From the NCBI RefSeq assembly GCF_947495675.1, contig NZ_CANLZX010000006.1:62001-126000 (forward strand): a stretch of 64,000 bases of DNA. The letters are read 5' to 3'. The notes below the pieces were generated by a model that did not search any database, was not told where the DNA came from, and worked only from the letters and a program-made list of their open reading frames with translations. Positions 36,866 through 45,218 of this stretch are shown piece by piece. Source of the DNA: an uncultured Algibacter sp. (lineage in GTDB: Bacteria; Bacteroidota; Bacteroidia; Flavobacteriales; Flavobacteriaceae). Position 1 is the first letter of the stretch. Each line of letters opens with the position of its first letter. A program made the translations under genes and the position numbers.

Positions 36866-37660
36866 ATGAAAGTAGCAATTATTGGAGCAGGTAGTTTAGG
36901 TCAATCTATAGCAAAAGGACTGGTAACTACAGATGCTTTAACATCATTATATTTAACGAAAAGGCACATTGATTCAATTAAGGAATTTAATGTTTACGAT
37001 AAAGTGACATTAACGTCTGATAATGCTTTGGCTGTTAAAAAAGCCGATATTTTAATTTTTGCTATTCAGCCAAGACATTTTGAGGCTATTTTAAAAACTA
37101 TTAAACCATTATTGAATAAAAGCCATTTAATAATTTCTGTGATTACTGGTTTTGCAATTTCAAGAATTGAAGATATTGTTGGAAAAGACAATTATATAAT
37201 TCGCTCAATGCCAAATACAGCTGCCTCTGTGGGGCAGTCTATGACTTGTATTTCTGCTAATGAAAAAGGAAAGGAAAAAGTGAGTATTGCTAAAACTATT
37301 TTTGATAGTATGGGCAGAACTATGGAAATTCCTGAAGAGCAATTACAAGCTGCAACGGTTATTTGTGCTAGTGGTATTGCGTTTTGGATGCGTTTAATTC
37401 GTGCTACAACTCAAGGTGCTATTCAGTTAGGGTTTGAGGCACATGAAGCTCATGAACTGGCTATGCAAACGTGTTTTGGAGCGGCAACTTTATTAAAAGA
37501 ATCTGGTAAACATCCAGAAGAAGAAATAGATCGCGTAACAACCCCAAGTGGCTGTACCATTGAAGGTTTAAATGAAATGGAACACCAAGGTTTAAGCTCG
37601 TCGCTTATAAAAGGTATAAATGCCTCTTTTGAAAAAATTAACCAAATTAAAGCCAATTAA
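36866..37660 (+). CDS. proC: Pyrroline-5-carboxylate reductase
   Basis: 264 aa. Last step of proline synthesis. N-terminal Rossmann VAIIGAGSLGQSIAKGL (3-19), FAIQPRHFEAILKTIKPLL, IIRSMPNTAASVGQSMTCI and C-terminal DRVTTPSGCTIEGLNEMEHQG, which is the P5CR signature. It sits inside the arginine cluster, just after the structured repeat. Confidence 0.97.
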   Translation: MKVAIIGAGSLGQSIAKGLVTTDALTSLYLTKRHIDSIKEFNVYDKVTLTSDNALAVKKADILIFAIQPRHFEAILKTIKPLLNKSHLIISVITGFAISRIEDIVGKDNYIIRSMPNTAASVGQSMTCISANEKGKEKVSIAKTIFDSMGRTMEIPEEQLQAATVICASGIAFWMRLIRATTQGAIQLGFEAHEAHELAMQTCFGAATLLKESGKHPEEEIDRVTTPSGCTIEGLNEMEHQGLSSSLIKGINASFEKINQIKAN

Positions 37661-37661
37661 T

Positions 37662-38810
37662 ATGCCATTATTTAATGTATATCCGTTGTATGATGTAACA
37701 CCAGTTTCTGGAAAAGGCGTTTATGTTTATGATGAAAAAGGATCAGAATATTTAGATTTATATGGTGGTCATGCTGTAATTTCAATTGGGCATGCACATC
37801 CTAAATATGTTGAAGCGATTACAGAGCAAGTTTCTAAACTTGGTTTTTATTCAAACGCTATTCAAAACCCTTTACAAACAGAATTAGCCGATAAAATTGA
37901 AGCACTTTCTGGTTGTAAAGACTACGAATTGTTTTTGTGTAACTCTGGTGCTGAAGCGAATGAGAATGCTTTAAAACTAGCGTCTTTTAAAACAGGAAAA
38001 TCTAGAGTTGTAGCATTTAAAAATGGTTTTCATGGTCGTACTTCGGCAGCTGTAGCAGCAACCGATAACAAAAATATAATTGCTCCTATTAATGCGCAAC
38101 AGAAAGTTACTATCCTAGAATTAAATGATATTGATGCAGTTAAAACAGAATTAGAAAAAGGAGATGTTTGTGCTGTAATTGTTGAATTTATTCAAGGTGT
38201 TGGTGGGTTAGATCAAGCTACTGCCGAGTTTTTTGAACAAGTAGATGCGCTTTGTAAAGCCAATAACTCTATGTTTATAGCAGATGAGGTGCAATCAGGC
38301 TATGGGCGTTCAGGTAAATTCTTCGCATTTCAGCATTATAATGTAACACCAGATATAATATCTATTGCAAAAGGCATGGGTAATGGTTTCCCTATTGGAG
38401 GAATTTTAATTCACCCAGATATTGAAGCTAAATTTGGTATGTTAGGAACCACATTTGGAGGCAATCATTTAGCTTGTGCCGCTGGCTTAGCTGTTTTAAA
38501 TGTAATTGAAGAGCAAAAGTTGATAGATAATGTTAATGAAATGTCTGATTACTTTATTAAAATTGCCAAAACTATTCCGCAGTTAAAAAATATTAAGGGC
38601 CGTGGTTTAATGCTAGGCTTAGAATTCGATTTTGAAGTTGGCGAATTAAGAAAAAAGCTAATTTATAACCACCATATCTTTACTGGTGGTGCTTCAAATA
38701 AAAAATTATTAAGAATATTACCTCCATTAACCGTAAGAAAAGAACATGTTAATATGTTTTTTGAAGCTTTAATTGAGGCCTTGAATGAAGTTGAAATAAC
38801 TATTGCATAA
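37662..38810 (+). CDS. argD: N-acylornithine aminotransferase (class III, PLP)
   Basis: 382 aa from the ATG at 37662, one base after the proC stop; an upstream in-frame ATG overlaps proC and adds no conserved sequence. Transfers an amino group from glutamate to N-acylglutamate semialdehyde. Motifs: YLDLYGGHAVISIGHAHP, FLCNSGAEANENALKLA, FHGRTSAAVAATD, ADEVQSGYGRSGKFFAF and the PLP lysine in ISIAKGMGNGFPIGG. Whether the acyl group is acetyl or succinyl is open. Confidence 0.95.
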   Translation: MPLFNVYPLYDVTPVSGKGVYVYDEKGSEYLDLYGGHAVISIGHAHPKYVEAITEQVSKLGFYSNAIQNPLQTELADKIEALSGCKDYELFLCNSGAEANENALKLASFKTGKSRVVAFKNGFHGRTSAAVAATDNKNIIAPINAQQKVTILELNDIDAVKTELEKGDVCAVIVEFIQGVGGLDQATAEFFEQVDALCKANNSMFIADEVQSGYGRSGKFFAFQHYNVTPDIISIAKGMGNGFPIGGILIHPDIEAKFGMLGTTFGGNHLACAAGLAVLNVIEEQKLIDNVNEMSDYFIKIAKTIPQLKNIKGRGLMLGLEFDFEVGELRKKLIYNHHIFTGGASNKKLLRILPPLTVRKEHVNMFFEALIEALNEVEITIA

Positions 38811-38811
38811 A

Positions 38812-40005
38812 ATGAATACACTATTATCTATAGATACCAGAAACTCAGTATTGCTTAAAATGGCGATGCTTTTAGAGCGCGAACGTCAAGCCATAATAGC
38901 TGTTAATAAAACAGATTTAGAGGCTTATAAAGGTGATGATATTTCGATGTTTGACCGGTTAAAAGTCGACGATTCTAAAGTTGACGAAATGATTAAATCG
39001 GTAACGCATTTAGCATCTCAGGACGACCCTGTTGGTGTTGAGCGTTTTAGCTTTAAGCATGAAAACGGAATGCAGGTTTACAATAAAACAGCCTCTTTTG
39101 GTACAGTCATGATTATTTATGAATCTCGACCAGATGTAACTGTTGAGGCCGCTGGTATTGCTTTTAAATCTGGTAATAAGATTTTATTAAAAGGAGGAAA
39201 GGAATCTTTACGTTCCAACTTAAAAATTGTTGAGTTATGGCATGAAGCTTTAAAAGAGTTTGGAGCTTCTACTAATTGGGTTGAGTATTTACAATTTAAT
39301 AGAACAGAAACGCAAGCATTTTTAGAAAAACCAACACAAAAAGTAGATTTAATTGTGCCACGAGGTGGTGAGCGTTTAATTGCTTTTGTAAAACAACACG
39401 CTACCTGTCCTGTTATTATTAGCGGTCGTGGTAATAATTTTGTATATGTACATAAAGATGCCGATCCAGATATTGCATTAGATATCATTATGAATGGAAA
39501 GTCGAAAATATCGGCTTGTAATGCGGTAGATAAAGTTCTAATTGATAAAAATCTTCCTAATAAAAAAGCCTTTATTGAATCTTTAATTTCAAAATTAAAA
39601 GCATCTAATATTGAAATCTTAGGGGATTCTGAAACATGTAAATTTGATAATATTAAAGCTTTTGAGTCTGATGATATTTGGTACGAAGAGTTTTTAGATT
39701 ATAAAATTGTTATTAGTGAAATTGGTTCTAACTCAGAAACCATTGCCATGATTAATAAGTATTCTGGAGGGCATTCTTCAGTTATTGTAACAAGTAATAA
39801 AGATGAAGCTAAAGTCTTTATGGAAAATGTTGATACTGCGGCTGTTTACCATAATGCATCTTCACGATTTACAGATGGTGGTCAATTAGGCTTAGGAGGC
39901 GAGTTGGCTATTAGTACAGATAAGTTACACCAACGTGGACCAATTGGTTTAAAGCACTTGGTAACAAATAAATGGTATGTTCACGGAAGCGGACAAATAA
40001 GATAG
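38812..40005 (+). CDS. proA: Gamma-glutamyl phosphate reductase
   Basis: 397 aa from ATG 38812; a TTG at 38803 would overlap argD. Reduces glutamyl phosphate to glutamate semialdehyde for proline. ALDH-like fold: MIIYESRPDVTVEAAGIAFK, NKILLKGGKESLRSN, LIVPRGGERLIAFVKQHA, and the catalytic Cys in KISACNAVDKVL. C-terminal SSRFTDGGQLGLGGELAISTDK split at 350-371. Its stop is followed by proB within 3 bp. Confidence 0.97.
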   Translation: MNTLLSIDTRNSVLLKMAMLLERERQAIIAVNKTDLEAYKGDDISMFDRLKVDDSKVDEMIKSVTHLASQDDPVGVERFSFKHENGMQVYNKTASFGTVMIIYESRPDVTVEAAGIAFKSGNKILLKGGKESLRSNLKIVELWHEALKEFGASTNWVEYLQFNRTETQAFLEKPTQKVDLIVPRGGERLIAFVKQHATCPVIISGRGNNFVYVHKDADPDIALDIIMNGKSKISACNAVDKVLIDKNLPNKKAFIESLISKLKASNIEILGDSETCKFDNIKAFESDDIWYEEFLDYKIVISEIGSNSETIAMINKYSGGHSSVIVTSNKDEAKVFMENVDTAAVYHNASSRFTDGGQLGLGGELAISTDKLHQRGPIGLKHLVTNKWYVHGSGQIR

Positions 40006-40007
40006 GT

Positions 40008-40772
40008 ATGCAGAAAAAGAAACGCATATTATTGAAAATAGGCTCTAACACGCTTACTAAAGAAACCGATAATATTTCTAGAGGTAAGATTGAAGACATT
40101 GCAAATCAAATCGCGAAACTTCAAGATGCATACGAATTTATTATTGTAAGTTCTGGTGCGATTGCTGTGGCTAAACAATTTGTAAAGCTTGAAAGTCAAC
40201 GCGAAGAAGTTTTTGTAAAGCAAGCATTGGCGTCTATTGGGCAACCACATTTAATAAGAATTTATCAAGAAATTTTTAGAGAATATGGTTTGTTGAGTTC
40301 GCAATGTTTATTGTCTTATTCAGATTTTGAAAAAAAGGAAAGTAAAACCAATATTGTAAACACAATTAATGTATTAGTTAACAATAATTACATTCCAATT
40401 ATTAATGAAAATGACACCGTTGCTACAGACGAGATAAAATTTGGCGATAATGATAAATTAGGAGCGCTTACGGCCTCTCTTTTAGATGTCGATTTGTTTA
40501 TAATAGCAACCAACACAAATGGCATTTATACAAAAGATTCCATAGAAAATAAAGCACCAAAAACAATAGAAACGGTTTCAAATCTGGAGGCATTAGAAAA
40601 GCAAGTTGTTAACTCAAAATCATCACATGGTAGTGGTGGTATGCAATCTAAAATAGAAGCTGCATCAGTAACAAAAATGGCCAATATAGAAACATGGATA
40701 GTAAATGGTCTAGATGATAATTTTATAATTAATGCTATGGAAAACAACGTGTCGTTTACCAAAATTAAATAA
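40008..40772 (+). CDS. proB: Glutamate 5-kinase, short form without PUA domain
   Basis: 254 aa from ATG 40008; the upstream ATG at 39972 lies inside proA. Phosphorylates glutamate for proline synthesis. Amino-acid-kinase motifs: RILLKIGSNTLTKE, IIVSSGAIAVAK, NENDTVATDEIKFGDNDKLG and GSGGMQSKIEAA. E. coli ProB has 367 aa with a C-terminal PUA domain; this one ends after the kinase domain. Confidence 0.95.
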   Translation: MQKKKRILLKIGSNTLTKETDNISRGKIEDIANQIAKLQDAYEFIIVSSGAIAVAKQFVKLESQREEVFVKQALASIGQPHLIRIYQEIFREYGLLSSQCLLSYSDFEKKESKTNIVNTINVLVNNNYIPIINENDTVATDEIKFGDNDKLGALTASLLDVDLFIIATNTNGIYTKDSIENKAPKTIETVSNLEALEKQVVNSKSSHGSGGMQSKIEAASVTKMANIETWIVNGLDDNFIINAMENNVSFTKIK

Positions 40773-40780
40773 AAGTAAGA

Positions 40781-41719
40781 ATGAAGAAATACACATCCAT
40801 TAACGATATAGATAATATAAACACTTGGATTGAGGAAGCTAAGCAATTAAAGGGAAACCCGATTAAACATATTGAACTAGGAAAAAATAAAACCTTAGGT
40901 TTATTATTTTTTAATTCAAGCTTACGAACACGTTTAAGCACACAAAAAGCTGCGTTAAATCTTGGTATGAATCCTATTGTTATGAATGTGTCTGGAGATG
41001 CTTGGGGTATCGAGTTTGGAGACGGTACAGTTATGAACGGCACAACAGCAGAACATATTAAAGAAGCTGCAGCCGTAGTGTCTCAATATTGCGATATTAT
41101 TGCGGTAAGAGCATTCCCTACTTTAACCGATAAAGAAAAAGACGAAAGTGAACATGTTTTAAAATCATTTACAAAATACGCCTCTGTACCAATTGTTAAT
41201 ATGGAAAGTGCAACAGGGCATCCATTGCAGGGTTTAACAGATGCCATTACAATATCAGAACACGCAAAAGTAAAAAAACCTAAAGTTGTTTTAAGTTGGG
41301 CACCACATATTAAAGCATTGCCTCACGCTGTGGCAAATAGTTTTGCACAAGCCATGCAAAAAATGGATGTAGAGTTTGTAATTGCAAACCCTAAAGGTTA
41401 CGATTTAAACCCTGAAATTACTGGTAATACACCAATTTATCATAATCAAGAAGAAGCATTTAAAGACGCAGATTTTGTGTACACAAAAAACTGGAGTTCT
41501 TATCAAGATTATGGTAAAGTTGTTAATACAGATCCTAATTGGATGATAACTAAACAGAAACTTGGCGATGCAAAATTTATGCATTGTTTACCAGTTAGAC
41601 GAAATGTAGTAGTTGAAGATGCGGTTTTGGATACAGATAGCTCGTTAGTTATTGAGCAAGCAAACAACAGAACATTTGCTGCACAATTAGTGCTTAAAAA
41701 AATATTGGAAGATTTATAA
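40781..41719 (+). CDS. argF': N-acylornithine carbamoyltransferase (N-succinylornithine type likely)
   Basis: 312 aa. Carbamoylates N-acylornithine. Carbamoyl-phosphate motif FNSSLRTRLSTQ (44-55), then ATGHPLQGLTDA, SWAPHIKALPHAVANSFA and HCLPVRRN, all of the acetyl/succinyl-ornithine branch rather than plain ArgF. The residue that separates the two substrates, Pro90 in the Bacteroides fragilis succinyl enzyme and Glu92 in the Xanthomonas acetyl enzyme, is Ala90 here (NGTTAEHIKEA). Published mutation of that Glu to Ala gave succinyl specificity, so I favour succinylornithine. Confidence 0.9.
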   Translation: MKKYTSINDIDNINTWIEEAKQLKGNPIKHIELGKNKTLGLLFFNSSLRTRLSTQKAALNLGMNPIVMNVSGDAWGIEFGDGTVMNGTTAEHIKEAAAVVSQYCDIIAVRAFPTLTDKEKDESEHVLKSFTKYASVPIVNMESATGHPLQGLTDAITISEHAKVKKPKVVLSWAPHIKALPHAVANSFAQAMQKMDVEFVIANPKGYDLNPEITGNTPIYHNQEEAFKDADFVYTKNWSSYQDYGKVVNTDPNWMITKQKLGDAKFMHCLPVRRNVVVEDAVLDTDSSLVIEQANNRTFAAQLVLKKILEDL

Positions 41720-41725
41720 TAATTG

Positions 41726-41774
41726 GCTTTTAGCATTCAGTTATTGGTGCAGACAGATGCCAAAAGCTAAAAGC
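41726..41774. repeat. Inverted repeat between argF' and argB
   Basis: GCTTTTAGC (41726-41734) is the exact complement of GCTAAAAGC (41766-41774). A second partner, ATGCCAAAAGC, nearly matches the same arm, so alternative hairpins are possible. It lies inside the operon and has no U tract. Confidence 0.5.
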
Positions 41775-41794
41775 TAAGGCTTAATAAATAAAAA

Positions 41795-42571
41795 ATGAAA
41801 AAACTATCCATTGTAAAAATAGGCGGAAACATTATTGAAGACGAAGCTTCTTTAGATGCATTTTTGAAATTATTTTCCAATTTAGAAGGTAAGAAGATAT
41901 TAGTACATGGAGGAGGAAAACGTGCAACACACATTGCTTCCAAATTAGGTATTGAATCTAAAATGGTAAATGGCCGTAGAATAACTGATGCTGATACCTT
42001 AGAGGTAATAACAATGGTTTATGGTGGTTTGGTTAATAAAAGCGTGGTAGCAAAATTGCAAGCTTTAAATACAGATGCTATTGGATTAACAGGAGCTGAT
42101 GTAAATAGTATTAAATCTAATAAACGACCAGTAAAAGAAATCGATTTTGGGTTTGTTGGTGATGTTAAGCAAGTGGCTTATAACTCTATAGATAAATTAA
42201 TTCAAGCCGATTTTACACCTGTTTTTTGCGCCATTACTCACGATGGTAATGGGCAGTTATTAAACACTAATGCAGATACTATAGCATCGCAAGTGGCTAT
42301 TGGGATGAGTAATTTATATGAAACCTCTATTTATTATTGTTTTGAATTAAATGGCGTTTTAAGAGATATAAACGATAAAAATTCGGTTTTGAAGCATATA
42401 GATTCAAAAATGTATAAGGAATTATTACAGCAAGGTATTATTGCAGATGGTATGTTACCAAAGCTTGAAAATTGTTTTGATGCATTACGTAGTGGTGTTA
42501 AAAATATAAATATGGGAAACACCTCAATGTTAACCCAAGCAAATAATAATTTTACAACAATAACATTATAA
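41795..42571 (+). CDS. argB: N-acylglutamate kinase
   Basis: 258 aa. Phosphorylates N-acylglutamate. IVKIGGNIIEDEASLDAFL (6-24), ILVHGGGKRATHIASKLG, MVNGRRITDADTLEVITMVYGG, TGADVNSIKSNKR and a C-terminal GMLPKLENCFDALRSGVKNI. Acetyl or succinyl substrate is not decided by sequence here. The gene follows the inverted repeat and is followed by argE after a single base. Confidence 0.95.
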   Translation: MKKLSIVKIGGNIIEDEASLDAFLKLFSNLEGKKILVHGGGKRATHIASKLGIESKMVNGRRITDADTLEVITMVYGGLVNKSVVAKLQALNTDAIGLTGADVNSIKSNKRPVKEIDFGFVGDVKQVAYNSIDKLIQADFTPVFCAITHDGNGQLLNTNADTIASQVAIGMSNLYETSIYYCFELNGVLRDINDKNSVLKHIDSKMYKELLQQGIIADGMLPKLENCFDALRSGVKNINMGNTSMLTQANNNFTTITL

Positions 42572-42572
42572 A

Positions 42573-43640
42573 ATGGCGATTCAAGAATTAACACAAAATG
42601 CTATATCGCTTTTAAAAAAGCTTATAGAAACACAATCTTTTTCTTCTGAAGAAGAGCCTACAGCTGCACTTATTGAAAATTGGTTTAAACAATACAATAT
42701 AGATTTTAAACGTAATAAAAATAATGTTTGGGCGGTTAATAAACATTTTGATGAAAGCAAACCTACTTTGTTACTAAACTCGCATCACGATACCGTAAAA
42801 CCTAATTCAGCTTACACCAACGACCCCTTTAAAGCCTTTGTTGAAGACGGGAAATTATATGGCTTAGGTAGTAACGATGCTGGTGGTTGTTTGGTTTCTT
42901 TAATGGCAACTTTTACCCATTTTTATAATAACGAAAATTTAAAATATAATTTAATTATTGTTGCATCTGCAGAAGAGGAAAGTAGTGGCCCCAACGGGTT
43001 AAATAGTATGTTGGCTATAATCCCTAAAGTTGATGTGGCTATTGTTGGTGAACCCACTTTAATGAATTTGGCAGTAGCAGAAAAAGGCTTAGTGGTTTTT
43101 GAGGCTGTTATTGAAGGTACACCAAGCCATGCGGCACACCCAAATGATAATAATTCCATTTATAATACAATAGAAGCTTTACAATGGTTTAAAGATTTTA
43201 AGTTTGAAAGAGGCTCTAAAGCTTTAGGTGATGTAAAATTAACGGTAACGCAAATAAATGCAGGTTCCCAGCATAATGTGGTGCCAGGTCATGTAGATTT
43301 AGTGATTGATGTTCGTGTTAATGATGCGTATAGCAACTCTGAAATTGCCGAAATTTTAAAAGAAAAAGCGCCAGTAACAAGTATTAAACCACGTAGTTTA
43401 CGATTAAATTCATCGTCAATTCCTGTTGATCATGATTTGGTAAAAGCTGGTATTGCTATGGGCAGAAGTACTTATGGTTCGCCTACATTATCAGATCAAG
43501 CAGCATTATCTTGTCCGAGTTTAAAATTAGGGCCTGGTGATAGTACACGCTCACATTCAGCAAACGAATTTATTTATGTGAACGAAATAGAAGAAGGTAT
43601 TAAAATATATATTGAATTGTTAAATCGTGTAATCGTTTAA
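42573..43640 (+). CDS. argE: N-acylornithine/N-acylcitrulline deacylase (M20 family)
   Basis: 355 aa. M20 metallopeptidase fold that removes the acyl group late in the pathway. Metal and catalytic residues seen: LLNSHHDTVKPNSAYTND (His-x-Asp), GLGSNDAGGCLVSLMA (Asp), ASAEEESSGPNGLNSML (Glu-Glu) and the dimerisation domain with GTPSHAAHPNDNNSIY. With an acylornithine carbamoyltransferase in the operon, the true substrate may be N-acylcitrulline. Confidence 0.92.
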   Translation: MAIQELTQNAISLLKKLIETQSFSSEEEPTAALIENWFKQYNIDFKRNKNNVWAVNKHFDESKPTLLLNSHHDTVKPNSAYTNDPFKAFVEDGKLYGLGSNDAGGCLVSLMATFTHFYNNENLKYNLIIVASAEEESSGPNGLNSMLAIIPKVDVAIVGEPTLMNLAVAEKGLVVFEAVIEGTPSHAAHPNDNNSIYNTIEALQWFKDFKFERGSKALGDVKLTVTQINAGSQHNVVPGHVDLVIDVRVNDAYSNSEIAEILKEKAPVTSIKPRSLRLNSSSIPVDHDLVKAGIAMGRSTYGSPTLSDQAALSCPSLKLGPGDSTRSHSANEFIYVNEIEEGIKIYIELLNRVIV

Positions 43641-43677
43641 ACAATTTTACACATTAACAAATAAACATTTTTAGAAA

Positions 43678-44952
43678 ATGAAACTCTGGGACAAAGGTAT
43701 ATCAATCGATAAAAAAATAGAACAATTTACTGTAGGAAACGATAGGGAAATTGATATTCATATAGCAAAGTACGATGTAATTGCATCAAAAGCTCATGCT
43801 AAAATGCTTCAAAAAATAGGCATTATTTCTGTTGAAGAATTAGTGGAGTTGTTAAGCGGGTTAAAAATTTTAGAAGAGCAAATAGAAAACGGCACATTTG
43901 TTATTGATGCTCAGTTTGAAGATGTACATTCTAAAATTGAGTTTGAACTTACTAAAAATCTAGGTGAAGTTGGCAAAAAAATCCACACGGCACGTTCTAG
44001 AAACGATCAGGTTTTAGTGGCTTGTCACTTATACTATAAAGAGAATTTAGGGTTGATAAAACAAAAAACAAAAACCCTTTTTGAGACACTTTTAGGTTTG
44101 GCAGAAACTTATAAAGACAAAGTTTTACCAGGTTATACTCATTTGCAAGTTGCTATGCCATCATCATTTGGATTATGGTTTTCTGCTTATGCAGAACTCA
44201 TGATTGACGATGTGTTTTTACTAGATGCAGCTATAAAAACTGTAGACCAAAACCCTTTAGGGTCTGCTGCTGGTTATGGAAGTTCATTCCCAATAGATAG
44301 AGAGTTAACCACCAAAGAAATGGGCTTTGCAACACTAAAATATAATGTGGTTGCAGCACAAATGGGACGTGGTAAAAACGAACGTACTATTGCAGCAGCT
44401 CTTGGAAGTTTATGTAACACCTTGTCACGTTTTGCTATGGACACTTGTTTGTATATGAGTCAGAATTTTGGCTTTATTTCATTTCCAGACGAACTAACTA
44501 CAGGAAGTAGTATTATGCCACATAAAAAGAATCCGGATGTGTTTGAGTTAATTCGTGGTAAGTGCAATAAAATACAAGCATTACAAAGTGAAATGATTTT
44601 AATTACCAATAATTTACCAAGTGGTTATCATAGAGATTTTCAATTATTAAAAGAAAATATGATTGCTGCTTTTGAAGAACTTAAAAACATTCTTGATATT
44701 TTTAATTACTCCATCCAGCAAATTATTGTTAAAGATGTTGATGTTAATAGTGATTTGTACAAATACTTATTTACAGTAGATAATATAAACACTTTGGTTG
44801 TTGAAGGACAAAGTTTTAGAGAGGCTTACCAAAAAATTGGTGGACAAGTTCAAGATGGTACGTATGTTCCAGATACATCAAAACAGCATACACATGCTGG
44901 GAGCATTCATAACTTATGTTTAGATAAAATTCGAAATAAGTTTCCTGAGTAG
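43678..44952 (+). CDS. argH: Argininosuccinate lyase
   Basis: 424 aa. Splits argininosuccinate to arginine and fumarate. Fumarase/aspartase signature GSSIMPHKKNPDVFELIRGK (282-301), TARSRNDQVLVACHLYYK, HLQVAMPSSFGLWFSAYAE and NPLGSAAGYGSSFPIDRE. Slightly shorter than E. coli ArgH (457 aa). Last structural gene of the cluster; a second copy of the structured repeat and a strong terminator follow. Confidence 0.96.
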   Translation: MKLWDKGISIDKKIEQFTVGNDREIDIHIAKYDVIASKAHAKMLQKIGIISVEELVELLSGLKILEEQIENGTFVIDAQFEDVHSKIEFELTKNLGEVGKKIHTARSRNDQVLVACHLYYKENLGLIKQKTKTLFETLLGLAETYKDKVLPGYTHLQVAMPSSFGLWFSAYAELMIDDVFLLDAAIKTVDQNPLGSAAGYGSSFPIDRELTTKEMGFATLKYNVVAAQMGRGKNERTIAAALGSLCNTLSRFAMDTCLYMSQNFGFISFPDELTTGSSIMPHKKNPDVFELIRGKCNKIQALQSEMILITNNLPSGYHRDFQLLKENMIAAFEELKNILDIFNYSIQQIIVKDVDVNSDLYKYLFTVDNINTLVVEGQSFREAYQKIGGQVQDGTYVPDTSKQHTHAGSIHNLCLDKIRNKFPE

Positions 44953-45028
44953 AAAATTTTAAACTACAATATTTACCTCAGATATTAAATGCTTAATATC
45001 TAGAAACGTACTATTAACCTTGAACTGT

Positions 45029-45110
45029 GCGTTAGGGATAGTAGAGAAAAGCCCACAGCGAGGTACGAGCGAGGACTTGTAACGAATAGCCCGACCCTTT
45101 CGGGTAACGC
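45029..45110 (+). repeat. Structured intergenic repeat, copy B (82 nt)
   Basis: Begins GCGTTAGGGATAG and ends CGGGTAACGC; ends pair as in copy A (45029-45034 with 45105-45110). CCCGA (45091-45095) pairs with TCGGG (45100-45104), a hairpin that is weaker in copy A. It shares the core CACAGCGAGG-ACGAGCGAGGACTTGTAAC with copy A at 36762 and has the same orientation. It lies between argH and its terminator. Confidence 0.85.
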
Positions 45111-45135
45111 CATAATAAATTAAATAGTTATATAA

Positions 45136-45164
45136 AAAAGCGCATGTTTTACATGCGCTTTTAA
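45136..45164 (+). terminator. Strong intrinsic terminator of the arg/pro cluster
   Basis: AAAAGCGCATG (45136-45146) pairs perfectly with CATGCGCTTTT (45152-45162) over a 5-nt loop. It is flanked by further A residues upstream, so it might also work for the convergent leuB. Confidence 0.93.
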
Positions 45165-45218
45165 GGACTTTCCAATAATAATGTTTAGTTTAATTTGCTT
45201 GGTGACTAACTCAAATAA

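Noticed and set aside
39117-39488. 123-codon minus-strand ORF opposite proA, and similar long opposite-strand frames at 61778-62167 and 52640-52969
   Set aside because: All are antisense to well-supported enzymes and show no domain or promoter.
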